From positions 1 to 44,851 of the forward strand of contig JAGOBB010000019.1 in NCBI GenBank assembly GCA_017983615.1: a DNA stretch of 44,851 nt, written 5' to 3'. How positions within the stretch are numbered: the first letter of the stretch is position 1; every line of letters starts with the position of its first letter. This DNA comes from Azonexus sp. (GTDB lineage Bacteria > Pseudomonadota > Gammaproteobacteria > Burkholderiales > Rhodocyclaceae). A model generated the notes under the pieces. It searched no databases, was not told the DNA's origin, and saw only the letters and a program-made list of their open reading frames with translations. Positions 1 to 7,802 of this stretch are shown here, one piece after another. The position numbers and the translations under genes were made by a program.

Positions 1-67
1 GACCGCGATCCGTCACCTGCTTGACCGCTTCGATCTTGAATTCTTCCGGGTAACGCTTGCTGCTCAT
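1..67 (-). CDS. IS3-family transposase OrfA, N-terminal fragment
   Basis: Only 22 codons are inside the window. They read MSSKRYPEEFKIEAVK then QVTDRG, the characteristic opening of the Transposase_8 helix-turn-helix OrfA proteins of IS3 elements, which bind the IS ends. The ATG at 65-67 follows a good AAGGAG ribosome site about 7 bases upstream. The gene is cut by the window edge, not visibly broken. OrfB with the DDE catalytic domain would lie further left. Confidence 0.75.
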   Translation of the reverse strand, partial: MSSKRYPEEFKIEAVKQVTDRG

Positions 68-127
68 GACTTCTCCTTTTGCCTAAGTTTAAGGCTTCGG
101 AGCGTCTACTGGTTCCGGGGCGATTCA
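1..127 (-). mobile_element. IS3-family insertion sequence, left end only
   Basis: The first bases encode, on the minus strand, the start of an IS3-type OrfA. About 60 bases of leader separate its ATG from a terminus reading TGAATCGCCCCGG inward from position 127, which looks like an IS3-type terminal inverted repeat beginning TGA. The rest lies beyond the window, so the other end, the frameshifted OrfB and the target duplication (possibly the three bases at 128-130) cannot be checked. The exact boundary is inferred. Confidence 0.6.
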
Positions 128-149
128 TAGCAAGAGGAGCAGACTGCCT

Positions 150-602
150 TCAAACAACACCATGAGCACCTAATGTTGCATGCCATCGCCCTTGTTTAAA
201 GGCGCCAATCAATATCCGTGCTTTTGTTTCGGATACGTCCACATATGATCGGCCGTCCATGAAAAAATCATTCATGCCCGGAATATTCTCAATATCCTGC
301 TTGGAGGCCTGAGGATAGCCCATGGTCCAGTCTTGAAAGTCACGATGCAAAATCGGCTCCTGGAGGATTTTTGTCACTCTGGAGTGTCGTTTATCCGCAC
401 TAATCGATTGGTAGAGCCCTTCAACCACACCCTGGTCACCCTCCAGTACCTGAAAAAAAGACCCGCCGTGAAACAGCAGTATCCCTGTTATCCCAAGTTG
501 CGCATTCGTGACCCTGGCTTTTTCCAGCAAGGATTTCAAATCTGCTGCGCCGAACTTCGGATTGGATGACGCGCTGCAATAGATGCAATGTACAAGTTCC
601 AT
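150..602 (-). CDS. Short BLUF-domain blue-light sensor
   Basis: A 150-residue protein made almost wholly of one BLUF domain, the flavin (FAD)-binding blue-light module of AppA, BlrB and PixD. The residues expected around the flavin are present with correct spacing: Tyr8 (HCIYCSAS), Asn33, Gln51 (GSFFQVLEG) and Trp92 (FQDWTMGY). A tail of about 50 residues follows and there is no fused output domain, so it should act on a partner protein. The start is set at the ATG at 600-602 because the fold begins at once (MELVHCIYCS); an upstream in-frame ATG at 681-683 would add 27 residues that do not look like BLUF sequence. No strong ribosome site is visible. It stands alone beside the IS end; its partner is unknown. 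Confidence 0.85.
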   Translation of the reverse strand: MELVHCIYCSASSNPKFGAADLKSLLEKARVTNAQLGITGILLFHGGSFFQVLEGDQGVVEGLYQSISADKRHSRVTKILQEPILHRDFQDWTMGYPQASKQDIENIPGMNDFFMDGRSYVDVSETKARILIGAFKQGRWHATLGAHGVV

Positions 603-777
603 AGGCGTACGGGCTTTATGCAGAAGTTCGATACAGAGGACTTTGGAACCCAGGCTCCACAAGAAATGCCAATCTGCCACCAATATATCATATTTCGCAC
701 TTTTGTTGCACTTGAAATTTCAAATTGGCCATCCTATCCAAGTGCCAACGCAATATCGTCGACAGGAAATCCGTGGC

Positions 778-1611
778 TCAGTTCGAGCCAATTTCCGCCG
801 AGAGCGCTGCCAACGGACGTGTGGCAGCCTGCCACCCGTAGCGGGCAACCGGTAACAAGTACACGACGGCAAAGCCGCCCAGACCCCAAAGGCAAGCGGC
901 TATTCGCCAGGCTAGCGTATCCGGATAGCCCTGGCCGTCGAGAGGCAGCGTTGCCACGGCGATCACGCCCAGACCAACCAGCGTCCAGTGGCCGCGCACA
1001 CCGAGCCCCCAGCGCCAGCGGCGACTCAGGCGCAGACCCAGCCAGCCACCGGCCAGGCCAATCAGCGCGCCGGCCAGCACGTCGACAGGCCAGTGGGCGC
1101 CGACGGCGATGCGGGAGAAGCCGGCCAGCGCGGCAAGGATGACGACAGGAAGCGCGCGCCAGCCAGCCAGTGCCAGCCAGGGGACGACGAAGGCAAACGC
1201 GGTGACCGTATGGCCGGAAGGGAAACTCTGCGCCTTAAGCTTGGCACCGATAATGATGATCTGGCTGGCGTCGAGCACCGCCGCCGGGCGGGGCATCGGC
1301 AGCCAGAACTTGAAGCCGCGGCTGATCAGCGCGGCGAGCAGCGAACCGAGCAGCACAGCCCAGAAAACGCGAGGGTAGCGCAGGCAAAAGGGCAGCAGCA
1401 GGGCCATCTGGACGCGGCCGTCGCCGAGGGTAGTCAGGATTTCCCAGAACCAGCCGGGCAGCGCCGTGCTGGCCGACTGCGCCGGGATGAATCCGGCGTG
1501 CCAGTCGCCGCCGCCGAGCAGCGCCCCAAGGGCCAGCGCCAGCAACAGGCCGAGGCCGGCGATGGTGGCGTTGAAGGCCGGGTTGTGCCGATGCAGCGCG
1601 GCGTCGTTCAT
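778..1611 (-). CDS. PAP2-superfamily membrane phosphatase
   Basis: A 277-residue integral membrane protein of the type-2 phosphatidic acid phosphatase family, which removes phosphate from lipid phosphates or undecaprenyl pyrophosphate at the membrane. All three motifs are visible: KFWLPMPRP (Lys101, Arg108-Pro109), PSGH at 131-134, and SRIAVGAHWPVD with Arg167, His173 and Asp177. Several hydrophobic spans surround them. Its start overlaps the end of the upstream glycosyltransferase by 4 bases, so the two are co-translated. Together they suggest modification of a lipid-linked envelope glycan or lipid A; the substrate cannot be told from sequence. Confidence 0.85.
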   Translation of the reverse strand: MNDAALHRHNPAFNATIAGLGLLLALALGALLGGGDWHAGFIPAQSASTALPGWFWEILTTLGDGRVQMALLLPFCLRYPRVFWAVLLGSLLAALISRGFKFWLPMPRPAAVLDASQIIIIGAKLKAQSFPSGHTVTAFAFVVPWLALAGWRALPVVILAALAGFSRIAVGAHWPVDVLAGALIGLAGGWLGLRLSRRWRWGLGVRGHWTLVGLGVIAVATLPLDGQGYPDTLAWRIAACLWGLGGFAVVYLLPVARYGWQAATRPLAALSAEIGSN

Positions 1612-3251
1612 CGAGCTGCCTCGACCTCGACGCGGGCGAGCGTGACGAAGCTCTTTTGGTAGACCGGGCGCAGGATCTGGCCCGGGGCCAGCTTTTCCCG
1701 GACTTCATGCAGACGGTCCGTGCGCGTGAAAACCAGTTCGCCGGGTTCAGGAATGCGCGTCGGCGTCGCCGACTGGCGATAGACGCTGAAGCTCGGGCGA
1801 ATGATCCGCCAGGCGACCACCGGTTCACCGCTGGCCTTAACCAGCAGTGCCGCTTCGCGCACCGGCCCCTGGGTGACGCCGATGGCGCGCGGGGCGACGA
1901 CGCCGGCGACAATCGCCGCCTGGAGCAGGCCGGCCAGCGCCAGCCCCTGCCAGACCGGCAGCTTGCGCCAAAGTGCCAGCCCAATGGTGCCGACGGCCAG
2001 CAGCGGCAGCAGCCAGCGGGCCTCGTCGCCAAATGCTACGGTCAGTGCTTCCAGAAGGTCTTTTTCATAAGGCCGCGTCGTTTTGGCGGCGGCAAAGACG
2101 AGGATTTCGGGCAGCGCCGCAACCAGCAACGCGAAGGCGATCACCGGCCCCCAGGCGAGCCAGCGCCGTTCGAATCCGAGACGATGTCCGGCGAGCAGGA
2201 TGAACAGCGGCGTCAACCCGTAGAGCAGGTAATGCGGCAATTGCGTACCGGAAGTCGAGAAGAAGGCGAAGACGACGAAGAACCAGAGCAACAGGTAGCG
2301 TTCGAACAGCCCGTTGCCCCTGGCCGAACCAAGCGGCGTGGCACGCGCCAGCCGGCCCAGTTTGCCGGCGATGGCGAGCAGCCAGCCGGTAAAGGGCATC
2401 AGAATGAAAGGCAGGACGACGAGGTAGTAATACCACTTGCCGCCGTGTCCCTCGAAGGTGTCGGCGTAGCGGTTGAGGTTGTGCTTGAGGTAGAAGCCGC
2501 GGAAGAAGGCGTCGCCCTGATCGAGATAGACGGCGACGTGCCAGGGCACGACGATGGCGAGAAAGAGCAGCCAACCGGGCCAGAACAAGACGGCTTTCAG
2601 CCAGTCGCGCCAGGCGCCGGTCGAGGCGAAGAACAGGCCGCTGATGGCCAGCGGGAAGACCACCGCAACCGGCCCCTTGGTCAGGAAACCGAGGCCCATC
2701 ATGGCGTAGATGAAGAGCAGCAGGCGGCGCGTCTCGGCATCGCCCTTGGCGGTCTGGCGGGCGACGAAGAAATCGTAGATGCCGAACATCGTCAGGGCGA
2801 TGAACAGGTTGAGCAGCGCGTCGGCAATCGCCGCCTTGGCGACGAAGCCGACGACCAGCGTCAGCGTCATGACCAGCGTCGCCGCCTGCGCCGTCCGCCG
2901 GTCGGTGTGGCGCTGGCAGAAGCGGTAAAGGGCGAGCAGCCAGAGTACGCTGGCAATGATCGAAGGCAGCCGGAAGGCAAATTCCTGCACGCCGAGCACG
3001 CTGACCGAAGCAGCCTGCGCCCAGTAGATCAGGATCGGCTTGTCGTGGCGGGGATTGTCGTTCAGCGTCGGCGAAACCAGATTGCCACGCGCCATCATCT
3101 CGCGGGTGGCTTCGGAAAAAGCGCCTTCATCGACGTCGGTTAGCGGCAGGCTCCAGGCATTGAGCACGAAGGCGAGGATGACCGCCAGCACGAGGCTGTA
3201 GGGGGAAAGCAGGAAGCGTTCGATGGTTTGGGGGAGGCGGCTGGATTGCAT
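1608..3251 (-). CDS. Family-39 (ArnT/PMT-like) membrane glycosyltransferase
   Basis: A 547-residue polytopic protein of the dolichyl-phosphate-mannose mannosyltransferase/ArnT group, which transfers a sugar from a polyprenyl-phosphate carrier to lipid A or protein on the periplasmic side. The acidic loop after the first membrane span, with DVDEGAFSEATREM at about 39-52, is the family's catalytic signature. About a dozen hydrophobic segments and a soluble C-terminal portion follow. The start at 3249-3251 lies only 7 bases from a TATAAT on the same strand, so the message may be nearly leaderless. Whether it is ArnT itself (aminoarabinose) is unclear, because no arn genes adjoin. Confidence 0.8.
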   Translation of the reverse strand: MQSSRLPQTIERFLLSPYSLVLAVILAFVLNAWSLPLTDVDEGAFSEATREMMARGNLVSPTLNDNPRHDKPILIYWAQAASVSVLGVQEFAFRLPSIIASVLWLLALYRFCQRHTDRRTAQAATLVMTLTLVVGFVAKAAIADALLNLFIALTMFGIYDFFVARQTAKGDAETRRLLLFIYAMMGLGFLTKGPVAVVFPLAISGLFFASTGAWRDWLKAVLFWPGWLLFLAIVVPWHVAVYLDQGDAFFRGFYLKHNLNRYADTFEGHGGKWYYYLVVLPFILMPFTGWLLAIAGKLGRLARATPLGSARGNGLFERYLLLWFFVVFAFFSTSGTQLPHYLLYGLTPLFILLAGHRLGFERRWLAWGPVIAFALLVAALPEILVFAAAKTTRPYEKDLLEALTVAFGDEARWLLPLLAVGTIGLALWRKLPVWQGLALAGLLQAAIVAGVVAPRAIGVTQGPVREAALLVKASGEPVVAWRIIRPSFSVYRQSATPTRIPEPGELVFTRTDRLHEVREKLAPGQILRPVYQKSFVTLARVEVEAAR

Positions 3252-3257
3252 CGCGGC

Positions 3258-3285
3258 ATTATAAAGGTTGCTCCCGGCCGGGAGC
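3258..3285 (-). promoter_or_regulatory. Promoter with palindrome upstream of the glycosyltransferase
   Basis: On the minus strand a perfect TATAAT (3258-3263) stands 7 bases before the ATG. A perfect 16-base palindrome, GCTCCCGGCCGGGAGC (3270-3285), lies just upstream where the spacer and -35 region would be. This fits an operator overlapping a promoter, but no regulator is identified and the -35 element is poor. The palindrome could instead be a chance GC-rich stem. Confidence 0.4.
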
Positions 3286-3330
3286 GGGGCTTAGTTGCCA
3301 CTGCGCCTGAGGCGAAGGCGGTTTTTCTCA

Positions 3331-3871
3331 GGCCTTGTTTTCCGCCTTGAGGGCGTCTCACTTTTTCTTGCTTCGCCAAGAAAAAGTAAGCAAAAAGAAG
3401 GCGCCCCCCCGGGTCGGCGCCGGCTGCACCGGTCCCTTGCGCTACTCGGCAGGCCGGGAGGCTGCGGAACTCGGGCCTTCGGCCCTCAGACAGTCCTCGC
3501 CGACTGCCCCCGGCCAGCCTGCGTTGCTCAGCGCCTCTCAGGGGGACCCAAAGGCGTCCGGGCTCGGACAGCAGCATGAAAATTGGAATGCTACGGTCGG
3601 GCCGAAAAAATGCCCAAAATTGAAATTTCCTGTTTGGTCCGGGATGTTTTGCCGGGCCCCTTGAGAGGCGCCGAGTAACGCAGACGTTGGCGGAAAAAGG
3701 GCGAGGACTGTCTGAGGGCCGAAGGCCCGAGTTCCGCAGCCCCCGCCAATGTCGAGTAACGCAGGGAACCGGCGTAGCCGGCGCCGACCCAGGGTCGCCT
3801 TTTCTTTGGCTACTTTCTTTTGGCGAAGCAAAAGAAAGTACGCCCGCGCCTCAAGCGCGGAAAACCCAGGT
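3331..3871. repeat. Long imperfect inverted repeat (arms about 214 bp)
   Basis: The left arm (about 3331-3543) reads, with scattered mismatches and small gaps, as the reverse complement of the right arm (about 3657-3871). The best block is a perfect 42-base match between 3460-3501 and 3700-3741. Each arm has its own hairpin: 3361-3386 (10-bp stem, loop CTTCGC) and 3811-3840 (12-bp stem TACTTTCTTTTG, loop GCGAAG). Both arms also carry a GGGCC-TTC-GGCCC stem. The spacer of about 113 bases contains a dispersed-repeat copy. The build suggests either two head-to-head copies of a mobile repeat or one large foldable element. Confidence 0.85.
3587..3626 (+). repeat. Dispersed repeat copy 1 (core AATGCTACGGTC)
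   Basis: Perfect 12-base core at 3587-3598, then GGGCCG, an A6 tract, TGCCC and AAAA, then TTGAAATTT. GGGC and GCCC flanking the A6 tract can pair as a 4-bp stem. The copy lies almost centrally in the spacer of the long inverted repeat. Confidence 0.85.
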
Positions 3872-3979
3872 CCAGAAAAGGCACAAAGGCCCGAGCCACA
3901 GATCAAGACGAACAACACTTGACGCCCCCCATCCCCACCCCCTAAATTCCCACGATTCCCAGCTCCCGAGGCACCTCAA

Positions 3980-5179
3980 ATGAAAATCGGCACCCCGCTT
4001 TCCCCCTCCGCCCTACGCGTCATGCTCCTCGGCGCCGGCGAGCTCGGCAAGGAAGTGATCATCGCCCTGCAGCGCCTCGGCGTCGAGGTGATCGCCGTCG
4101 ACCGCTACGAGAATGCGCCCGGCCATCAGGTCGCACACCGTGCCCACGTCATTTCGATGACCGACGGTGCTGCGCTACGCAAGCTGGTTGAACAGGAAAA
4201 GCCGCACCTGATCGTGCCGGAAATCGAGGCCATTGCCACCGACATGCTGGTCGAGATCGAAGCCGCCGGGCTGGCTGAAGTGATCCCGACTGCCCGCGCC
4301 GCCAAGCTGACCATGAACCGCGAGGGCATCCGCCGGCTGGCCGCAGAGGAACTTGGGCTGCCCACCTCACCCTATAAATTTGCCGACTCGCTGGCTGAAC
4401 TGCAGGCTGCGATCGACGGTGGCATCGGTTACCCGTGCATCGTCAAGCCAACCATGTCCTCGTCGGGCAAGGGCCAGTCGCTGTTGCGCGGCCCGGAGGA
4501 CGTGCAGAAGGCCTGGGATTACGCGGCAAGCGGCGGCCGGGTCAATCAGGGGCGCGTCATCGTCGAGGGCTTCATCGACTTCGAGTACGAGATCACCCTG
4601 CTCACCGTCCGGGCCCGGAATGCGGCTGGCGAGGTGTGCACTTACTTCTGCGAGCCGATCGGCCACGTGCAGATTGCCGGCGACTATGTCGAGTCCTGGC
4701 AGCCGCAGGCGATGACGCCGGCCGCCCTCAAGCGGGCGCAGGAAATCGCCGCTGCCGTCACCGGCAATCTCGGCGGGCGCGGCCTGTTCGGGGTTGAACT
4801 GTTCGTCAAGGGCGACATGGTCTGGTTCTCGGAAGTCAGCCCCCGGCCGCACGATACGGGACTGGTCACGCTGTGTTCGCAGCGTTTCTCCGAATTTGAA
4901 CTTCACGCCCGTGCGATTCTCGGTCTGCCGGTCGACACTGCCCTGCGCGAGCCGGGCGCCTCTGCCGTCGTCTATGGCGGCATGGAGGCACAGGGCGTTG
5001 CCTTCGAAGGGCTGGAAGAAGCGCTGGCCGTACCGCGCAGCGACCTGCGCCTGTTCGGCAAGCCGGAATCCTTCAAGAAGCGCCGGATGGGGGTTGCCGT
5101 GGCCAATGGCGACACCACCGATCAGGCACGCGAACGGGCAAAGCTGGCGGCTGGAAAGGTCAGGCCGGTCAAGGGATGA
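3980..5179 (+). CDS. purT: Formate-dependent GAR transformylase PurT
   Basis: A 399-residue ATP-grasp enzyme that makes formylglycinamide ribonucleotide from GAR, formate and ATP, the folate-independent route for the third step of purine synthesis. The N-terminal nucleotide-binding loop ([13 protein letters not shown]), the ATP-grasp segment with [13 protein letters not shown], and the metal-binding [11 protein letters not shown] near the C-terminus are all seen. Length matches the usual 390-400. ATG at 3980 gives the normal family start. It stands alone, divergent from the glycosyltransferase across the repeat region. Confidence 0.95.
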   Translation: MKIGTPLSPSALRVMLLGAGELGKEVIIALQRLGVEVIAVDRYENAPGHQVAHRAHVISMTDGAALRKLVEQEKPHLIVPEIEAIATDMLVEIEAAGLAEVIPTARAAKLTMNREGIRRLAAEELGLPTSPYKFADSLAELQAAIDGGIGYPCIVKPTMSSSGKGQSLLRGPEDVQKAWDYAASGGRVNQGRVIVEGFIDFEYEITLLTVRARNAAGEVCTYFCEPIGHVQIAGDYVESWQPQAMTPAALKRAQEIAAAVTGNLGGRGLFGVELFVKGDMVWFSEVSPRPHDTGLVTLCSQRFSEFELHARAILGLPVDTALREPGASAVVYGGMEAQGVAFEGLEEALAVPRSDLRLFGKPESFKKRRMGVAVANGDTTDQARERAKLAAGKVRPVKG

Positions 5180-5243
5180 GTCGGCCTGAAGAGCGCGAAT
5201 TCGCCGTCCCGCCAGCCTTTTGCCGGGGCCGCATCACCTTCGA

Positions 5244-5257
5244 TTGACGCACGTCAA
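5244..5257. promoter_or_regulatory. FNR/CRP-family-like palindrome upstream of hemerythrin
   Basis: TTGACGCACGTCAA is a perfect TTGAC-N4-GTCAA palindrome, one base per half-site away from the FNR/ANR consensus TTGAT-N4-ATCAA. It lies 62 bases before the hemerythrin ATG, a sensible place for an activator. Oxygen control of an oxygen-binding protein would make sense; the regulator is inferred. Confidence 0.5.
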
Positions 5258-5319
5258 CACTGTTACAACGAAAGTCATATCTACTGCCACTCCTGACACA
5301 ATAACTCAGGAGAACCGCC

Positions 5320-5802
5320 ATGCCCATCGTCTGGGACAGCAAGCTAGATACCGGTATCGAGGTCATCGATTCGCAGCACAAGCGCATCGTCGAATACATC
5401 AACGACCTCGAAATCGCGAAGACGAAGGCGGACAAGCGCCTGGTCACCGATGTCATCGAGCAGCTGATCGACTACACGCAGTCGCACTTCGGCTTCGAAG
5501 AAGCGATGCTCGAAGAGGCGGGCTACAAGTTCCTGAAACCGCACCGGAAGGTGCATGAGCTGTTTATCAAGCGTGTCACGGAATTCACCATGCGGGCTGC
5601 CAAAGGCGAGGAAATCGCCGACGAACTGCATTCGATGCTGACCAAGTGGCTGCTCAACCACATCGCCAACGAAGATCGCGACTACGCGCAGGCCGTCAAG
5701 CAGATGACGGCGGCCACACCGACGGCCACCGAGGTGGCCGTGGTAGAAAAGCAGCCCACTCAGGGTTTCCTCAGCGGCTTGCTCGGCCGCTTCTTCCGCT
5801 AA
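5320..5802 (+). CDS. Bacteriohemerythrin
   Basis: A 160-residue four-helix-bundle protein with a non-heme di-iron site that binds O2. Every ligand of the family is present with standard spacing: His20 (DSQHKR), His56 and Glu60 (SHFGFEE), His75 and His79 (KPHRKVH), His114 and Asp119 (LLNHIANED). The N-terminal PIVWDSKLDTGIEVID is typical. After the domain (about 1-125) comes a linker rich in Thr, Ala and Val and the hydrophobic/basic end GFLSGLLGRFFR, which may form an amphipathic membrane-touching helix. The ribosome site CAGGAG precedes the ATG. It converges with phoR. Confidence 0.93.
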   Translation: MPIVWDSKLDTGIEVIDSQHKRIVEYINDLEIAKTKADKRLVTDVIEQLIDYTQSHFGFEEAMLEEAGYKFLKPHRKVHELFIKRVTEFTMRAAKGEEIADELHSMLTKWLLNHIANEDRDYAQAVKQMTAATPTATEVAVVEKQPTQGFLSGLLGRFFR

Positions 5803-5817
5803 TCGCGGGGCCGGCGT

Positions 5818-7110
5818 TCAGACGCCGGTCACCCGGTTGGCCGGGAACCTGGCGGCAAAACGGCTACCAACGCCCGGCGTGCTCTTGATATCAAGTTGTG
5901 CCTGGTGGCGGTTCAGTGAGTGCTTGACGATGGCCAGGCCCAACCCGGTGCCACCGGCATCGCGCGAGCGGCCCCGGTCGACGCGGTAGAAGCGCTCAGT
6001 CAGTCGGGGGATGTGCTTGGCATCGATGCCGATGCCAGTATCCTCGACGGCAAATTCGGCACCTTGCGCGGTCGCGTGCCAGCTGATGCGGATGGTGCCG
6101 CCAGTCGGGGTATAGCGCACGGCGTTGGCCACCAGGTTGCCGAAGGCGCTGACCAGCTCGGGTTCCGAACCGCGCAGATCGCCCCGCCCGTCGGATTCGA
6201 CGACGATGGTGTGACGGTCGGCCGACAGTGCTTCGGCATCGCGGCGCAGCTTGTCGAGCAGGTTCATCATGTCCACCGGTTCGTTGTCCGGCGGCGGCGC
6301 CGACTCGATCGACGACAGCGTCAGCAGATCCTGAACGATGGACTGCATGCGTTTGGACTGGTCGGCCATCATGTCCAGATAGCGCCGCTGTTCATCGCGG
6401 TCGATGTCGAATTCCTGCAAGGTTTCCAGGAAACCGGCAAGGACGGTCAGCGGCGTACGCAATTCGTGCGAAACGTTGGCGACAAAGTCGCGGCGCATCT
6501 GGTCGAGGCGGTCAGTCTGCGTGACGTCCTTGATTTGCATGAGACGGCGGTCGCCGGCATAGGGAATGACATGCACGGAGAAAACGCGATCCTCGCGGCG
6601 ATCCGTACGCATGGTCAGCGGTTTGGCGTAATCCCCGGATTCCAGATAGGCGACGAACTCCGGCTGACGGACCAGATTGAGCACCGGCTGCCCCTGGTCG
6701 GTCCGGCTGACCAGACCCAGCTGCATTTCGGCGGTGGTATTGCAGAAAAGTATCTGGTTGTTGCGGTCGAGCAGCACGACACCATCAGTCAGCGCCTGCG
6801 TTGCGGCGATCAGCATGGCGATTTCCTCGTCGCGCCGGGAAATCTGCTCGCGCAGTTCCTTTTCGTGGCGGTAGAGGCGGCCAAAAATGCCATCCCATGC
6901 GCCTTCGCCCTCCAGACTGGCGTCGACGACGGGACGATACGACCAGCGGTCGAGACGGGAGAAGTTGCGAAAGTGGAAGGCCATCTGCAGGCCGAGGCCG
7001 ATACAGAAGACCGTCCAGCCCGCCCAGTGGGCGACAAAATAACCGACCGGCAAGGCAATGACCGCCGAGAGCAAGGCGAGCAGCAGTGCTCGAATGACTT
7101 GCGACGACAC
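5818..7110 (-). CDS. phoR: Phosphate-regulon sensor kinase PhoR
   Basis: A 430-residue membrane histidine kinase that phosphorylates PhoB when phosphate is scarce. Two hydrophobic segments lie within residues 7-45 with almost no periplasmic loop, as usual for PhoR, followed by a PAS domain (about 95-195). The dimerisation/phosphoacceptor helix has His215 (SHELRTPLTV); the ATPase domain has NAVRYTP, DTGIGI and GGTGLGLAI. It is the last gene of the pst-pho operon, 5 bases after phoB. A 7-bp hairpin (5811-5828) overlaps its stop codon but has no T tract. Confidence 0.95.
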   Translation of the reverse strand: MSSQVIRALLLALLSAVIALPVGYFVAHWAGWTVFCIGLGLQMAFHFRNFSRLDRWSYRPVVDASLEGEGAWDGIFGRLYRHEKELREQISRRDEEIAMLIAATQALTDGVVLLDRNNQILFCNTTAEMQLGLVSRTDQGQPVLNLVRQPEFVAYLESGDYAKPLTMRTDRREDRVFSVHVIPYAGDRRLMQIKDVTQTDRLDQMRRDFVANVSHELRTPLTVLAGFLETLQEFDIDRDEQRRYLDMMADQSKRMQSIVQDLLTLSSIESAPPPDNEPVDMMNLLDKLRRDAEALSADRHTIVVESDGRGDLRGSEPELVSAFGNLVANAVRYTPTGGTIRISWHATAQGAEFAVEDTGIGIDAKHIPRLTERFYRVDRGRSRDAGGTGLGLAIVKHSLNRHQAQLDIKSTPGVGSRFAARFPANRVTGV

Positions 7111-7115
7111 CCGGG

Positions 7116-7802
7116 TCAGGCTCCCCGGAAGCGGTAGCCCGTACCGCGCACGGTTTCAACGCGCTCGTGGTTGCCCGAGGCTTCCAGGGCGGCGCGCAGG
7201 CGGCGGATGTGCACGTCGACCGTGCGTTCCTCGATGAAAACGTGGTCGCCCCAGACTTCGTCGAGCAACTGGGCGCGGGTGTAGACGCGCTCGGCGTGAG
7301 TCATGAAGAAGAACAGCAGGCGGAACTCAGTCGGCCCCAGTTCGATCGGCTGGCCGCTGGCCAGCACGCGATGGGTGGCCGGGTTGAGTGCCAGACTACC
7401 AATCTCCACCGCCTCGCCAGCCAGATGCGGGGCGCGGCGACGCAGCACGGCACGGACGCGGGCGACCATTTCCTTGGGCGAGAATGGCTTGGTGATGTAG
7501 TCATCGGCCCCGGCTTCCAGGCCCTGTACCTTGTCTTCTTCGTGGACGCGGGCAGTCAGCATGATGACCGGCAGTTCGCGGGTCCGTTCGTCGGCGCGAA
7601 TCTTCTTGGCCAGCGCGACACCGGACTGGCCGGGCAGCATCCAGTCCAGGATGACCAGATCGGGCAGCGCGGCGCGGATGGCCGACTCGGCCTCCTCGGC
7701 GCTACCGGCACGCACGACGAGAAAGCCAGCGTGCTTCAGGTTGATCGTGACGAGTTCCTGAATGGCCGGCTCGTCTTCGACCACCAGAATGGTTGGCGTC
7801 AC
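7116..7802 (-). CDS. phoB: Phosphate-regulon response regulator PhoB
   Basis: A 228-residue OmpR-type regulator. The receiver domain (about 4-120) has the acidic pocket EDE at 9-11, phosphoacceptor Asp53 (LVILDWMLP) and the conserved Lys in ITKPFSP. The C-terminal winged helix (about 130-227) ends in VRGTGYRF. Phospho-PhoB binds Pho boxes, and one lies in front of pstS here. Translation starts at GTG (7800-7802), overlapping the phoU stop as GTGA, so the two are translationally coupled. Confidence 0.95.
   Translation of the reverse strand: MTPTILVVEDEPAIQELVTINLKHAGFLVVRAGSAEEAESAIRAALPDLVILDWMLPGQSGVALAKKIRADERTRELPVIMLTARVHEEDKVQGLEAGADDYITKPFSPKEMVARVRAVLRRRAPHLAGEAVEIGSLALNPATHRVLASGQPIELGPTEFRLLFFFMTHAERVYTRAQLLDEVWGDHVFIEERTVDVHIRRLRAALEASGNHERVETVRGTGYRFRGA

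Larger units (their letters stand above)
3252..3979. other. 728-bp intergenic region, no credible gene
   Basis: Between the divergent glycosyltransferase and purT genes. It holds the promoter/palindrome near 3258-3285, a long inverted repeat (3331-3871) and one copy of the dispersed AATGCTACGGTC repeat near its centre. Several ORFs of about 90-126 codons cross the repeat arms in different frames but have repeat-derived, low-complexity translations and no sensible ribosome sites. The last 100 bases before purT are C-rich and show no clear promoter. Confidence 0.7.

Noticed and set aside
1656-3143. 495-codon open frame opposite the glycosyltransferase
   Set aside because: Low-complexity Gln/Arg/Glu-rich translation typical of antisense frames in high-GC genes; no ribosome site.
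3295-3983. ORFs of 94-126 codons across the long inverted repeat
   Set aside because: They follow the repeat arms, appear in several frames and have repeat-derived basic/leucine-rich translations without start signals.
5811-5828. Hairpin CCGGCGT/ACGCCGG as the terminator of hemerythrin and phoR
   Set aside because: It has no T run in either direction and overlaps the phoR stop codon; it may only add to a Rho-dependent end.
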